Below, piece by piece: positions 63,537 to 64,000 of a stretch of DNA of 64,000 nt. A model generated the notes under the pieces. The model saw nothing but the letters and a program-made list of their open reading frames with translations. It was not told where the DNA came from and did no database searches. The translations under genes were made by a program, and so were the position numbers. Every line of letters starts with the position of its first letter. Position 1 is the first letter of the stretch. Source of the DNA: Peptostreptococcus russellii (GTDB lineage Bacteria; Bacillota; Clostridia; Peptostreptococcales; Peptostreptococcaceae); the NCBI RefSeq assembly GCF_900110295.1, contig NZ_FODF01000001.1:248001-312000 (forward strand), in the 5' to 3' direction.

Positions 63537-63803
63537 CTAGAGCTTCTTAATGTATTTAATTGAATTGATAGGTATGTGTAGTGATTCTGTTTCATTGTAA
63601 TTTGGATTTTCTTCATCAAGGTACGTAATAGTTAGTGTTAGGGATACATGATCACACTCGGAGATTACTCCATATAACTTAGAACCACTTATGTAGGAAC
63701 TGATTTCAACGAAATCGTGCACATGGTTTTCAACAAACTTTCTAAATTTTGTTTTTTGATCTTCTCTTTGTAACTGTTTTTGTCTAGTCTTAATTTTTAC
63801 CAT
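63537..63803 (-). CDS. Small protein of unknown function
   Basis: This 88-residue soluble protein has a basic helical start (KIKTRQKQLQREDQKTKF) and a beta-rich remainder that could form a small barrel (KLYGVISECDHVSLTLTI). I recognise no family. The start at 63803 is preceded on the minus strand by AAAGGGGTGA, a good ribosome site, which supports it as a real gene. Confidence 0.65.
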   Translation of the reverse strand: MVKIKTRQKQLQREDQKTKFRKFVENHVHDFVEISSYISGSKLYGVISECDHVSLTLTITYLDEENPNYNETESLHIPINSIKYIKKL

Positions 63804-63983
63804 TTAAATCACCCCTTTTATCTGAATGCTACTGGCCTTACTAGATGAATATGAAATTTATTTTTTAAAAAAGATTTTAAAATCAAGTTTTAAAGTTATT
63901 CTAATTATAGAAAACGTTATCCTTCTTTTCTTATTTTTATTATATAACTAATTAAAACATATGTAAATACAAAAGGAGAAAAA

Positions 63984-64000
63984 ATGCGAAAATTTGGAAA
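63984..64000 (+). CDS. Start of a gene truncated by the window edge
   Basis: ATG 63984 follows AAAGGAG at a normal distance and opens MRKFG before the window ends. Too little remains to identify it. Confidence 0.5.

Overview
The window reads as chromosome of a low-GC, AT-rich Gram-positive anaerobe of the Clostridia, most probably Peptostreptococcaceae or a close relative. This rests on strong AGGAGG-type ribosome sites, a surface protein ending in three cell-wall-binding type 2 (CWB2) repeats as in Clostridioides, a tRNA-dependent T-box riboswitch, a giant fused acyl-CoA dehydratase activase, a glgBCDAP glycogen operon and a separate glutaminyl-tRNA synthetase. I see no rRNA, tRNA, CRISPR array, intact insertion sequence or prophage. 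Nearly all genes are on the + strand; the exceptions are a flavodoxin, two maltodextrin enzymes and a small gene near the right edge.

Layout. 0.4-6.1 kb: the dehydratase activase and an orphan HEPN protein. 6.1-8.8 kb: a three-gene amino-acid ABC importer behind a T-box whose specifier codon (CAC) and acceptor-pairing base (UGGG) both indicate histidine. 9.0-16.0 kb: a compact six-gene run (rRNA methylase, lipoprotein, two-component system, MATE pump, DUF368/PopT-type translocase). 16.5-21.7 kb: an OPT oligopeptide transporter with an orphan PqqD-like protein, a divergent flavodoxin/AraC pair and an EamA transporter. 22.0-27.6 kb: miaB, a lipoprotein, glnS, a beta-carbonic anhydrase, and a DUF1722 plus pyrimidine-dimer-glycosylase pair. 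28.1-32.2 kb: a 1300-residue repeat-rich surface protein followed by a long structured hairpin. 32.3-44.6 kb: storage-glucan metabolism, with malQ and a GH13 alpha-glycosidase divergent from glgB-glgC-glgD-glgA-glgP. 44.8-50.6 kb: a K+/H+-type antiporter, an unusual two-gene unit (RelA/SpoT-like protein plus a MoaA-like protein without cluster cysteines) and a Na/Pi cotransporter. 50.7-53.2 kb: a NifX-like protein, two ferredoxin-containing MinD-type ATPases and a DUF134 regulator, preceded by an operator-like palindrome over its promoter. 53.4-56.9 kb: a frameshifted small gene and a PLD-nuclease/SF2-helicase/DUF3427 protein. 57.0-62.5 kb: a YnjBCD-like ABC transporter and adenosine deaminase. 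62.6-64.0 kb: an Mrp/NBP35 ATPase, a small gene and the start of a truncated gene.

The best candidate for an undescribed system is the pair at 46536-48787. The first protein keeps the catalytic Asp and Glu of a (p)ppGpp synthetase but has altered its nucleotide-binding Gly-Tyr-Arg-Ser-x-His motif. The second aligns without gaps to both cluster regions of the GTP cyclase MoaA, yet all six iron-sulfur cysteines are replaced. Both derive from GTP-using enzymes, both frames are intact, and they are only 14 bases apart. Other points of interest are the histidine T-box, the operator palindrome, the flavodoxin/AraC pair resembling bilirubin-reductase partners but without the reductase, and the GNRA-capped hairpin after the surface protein.
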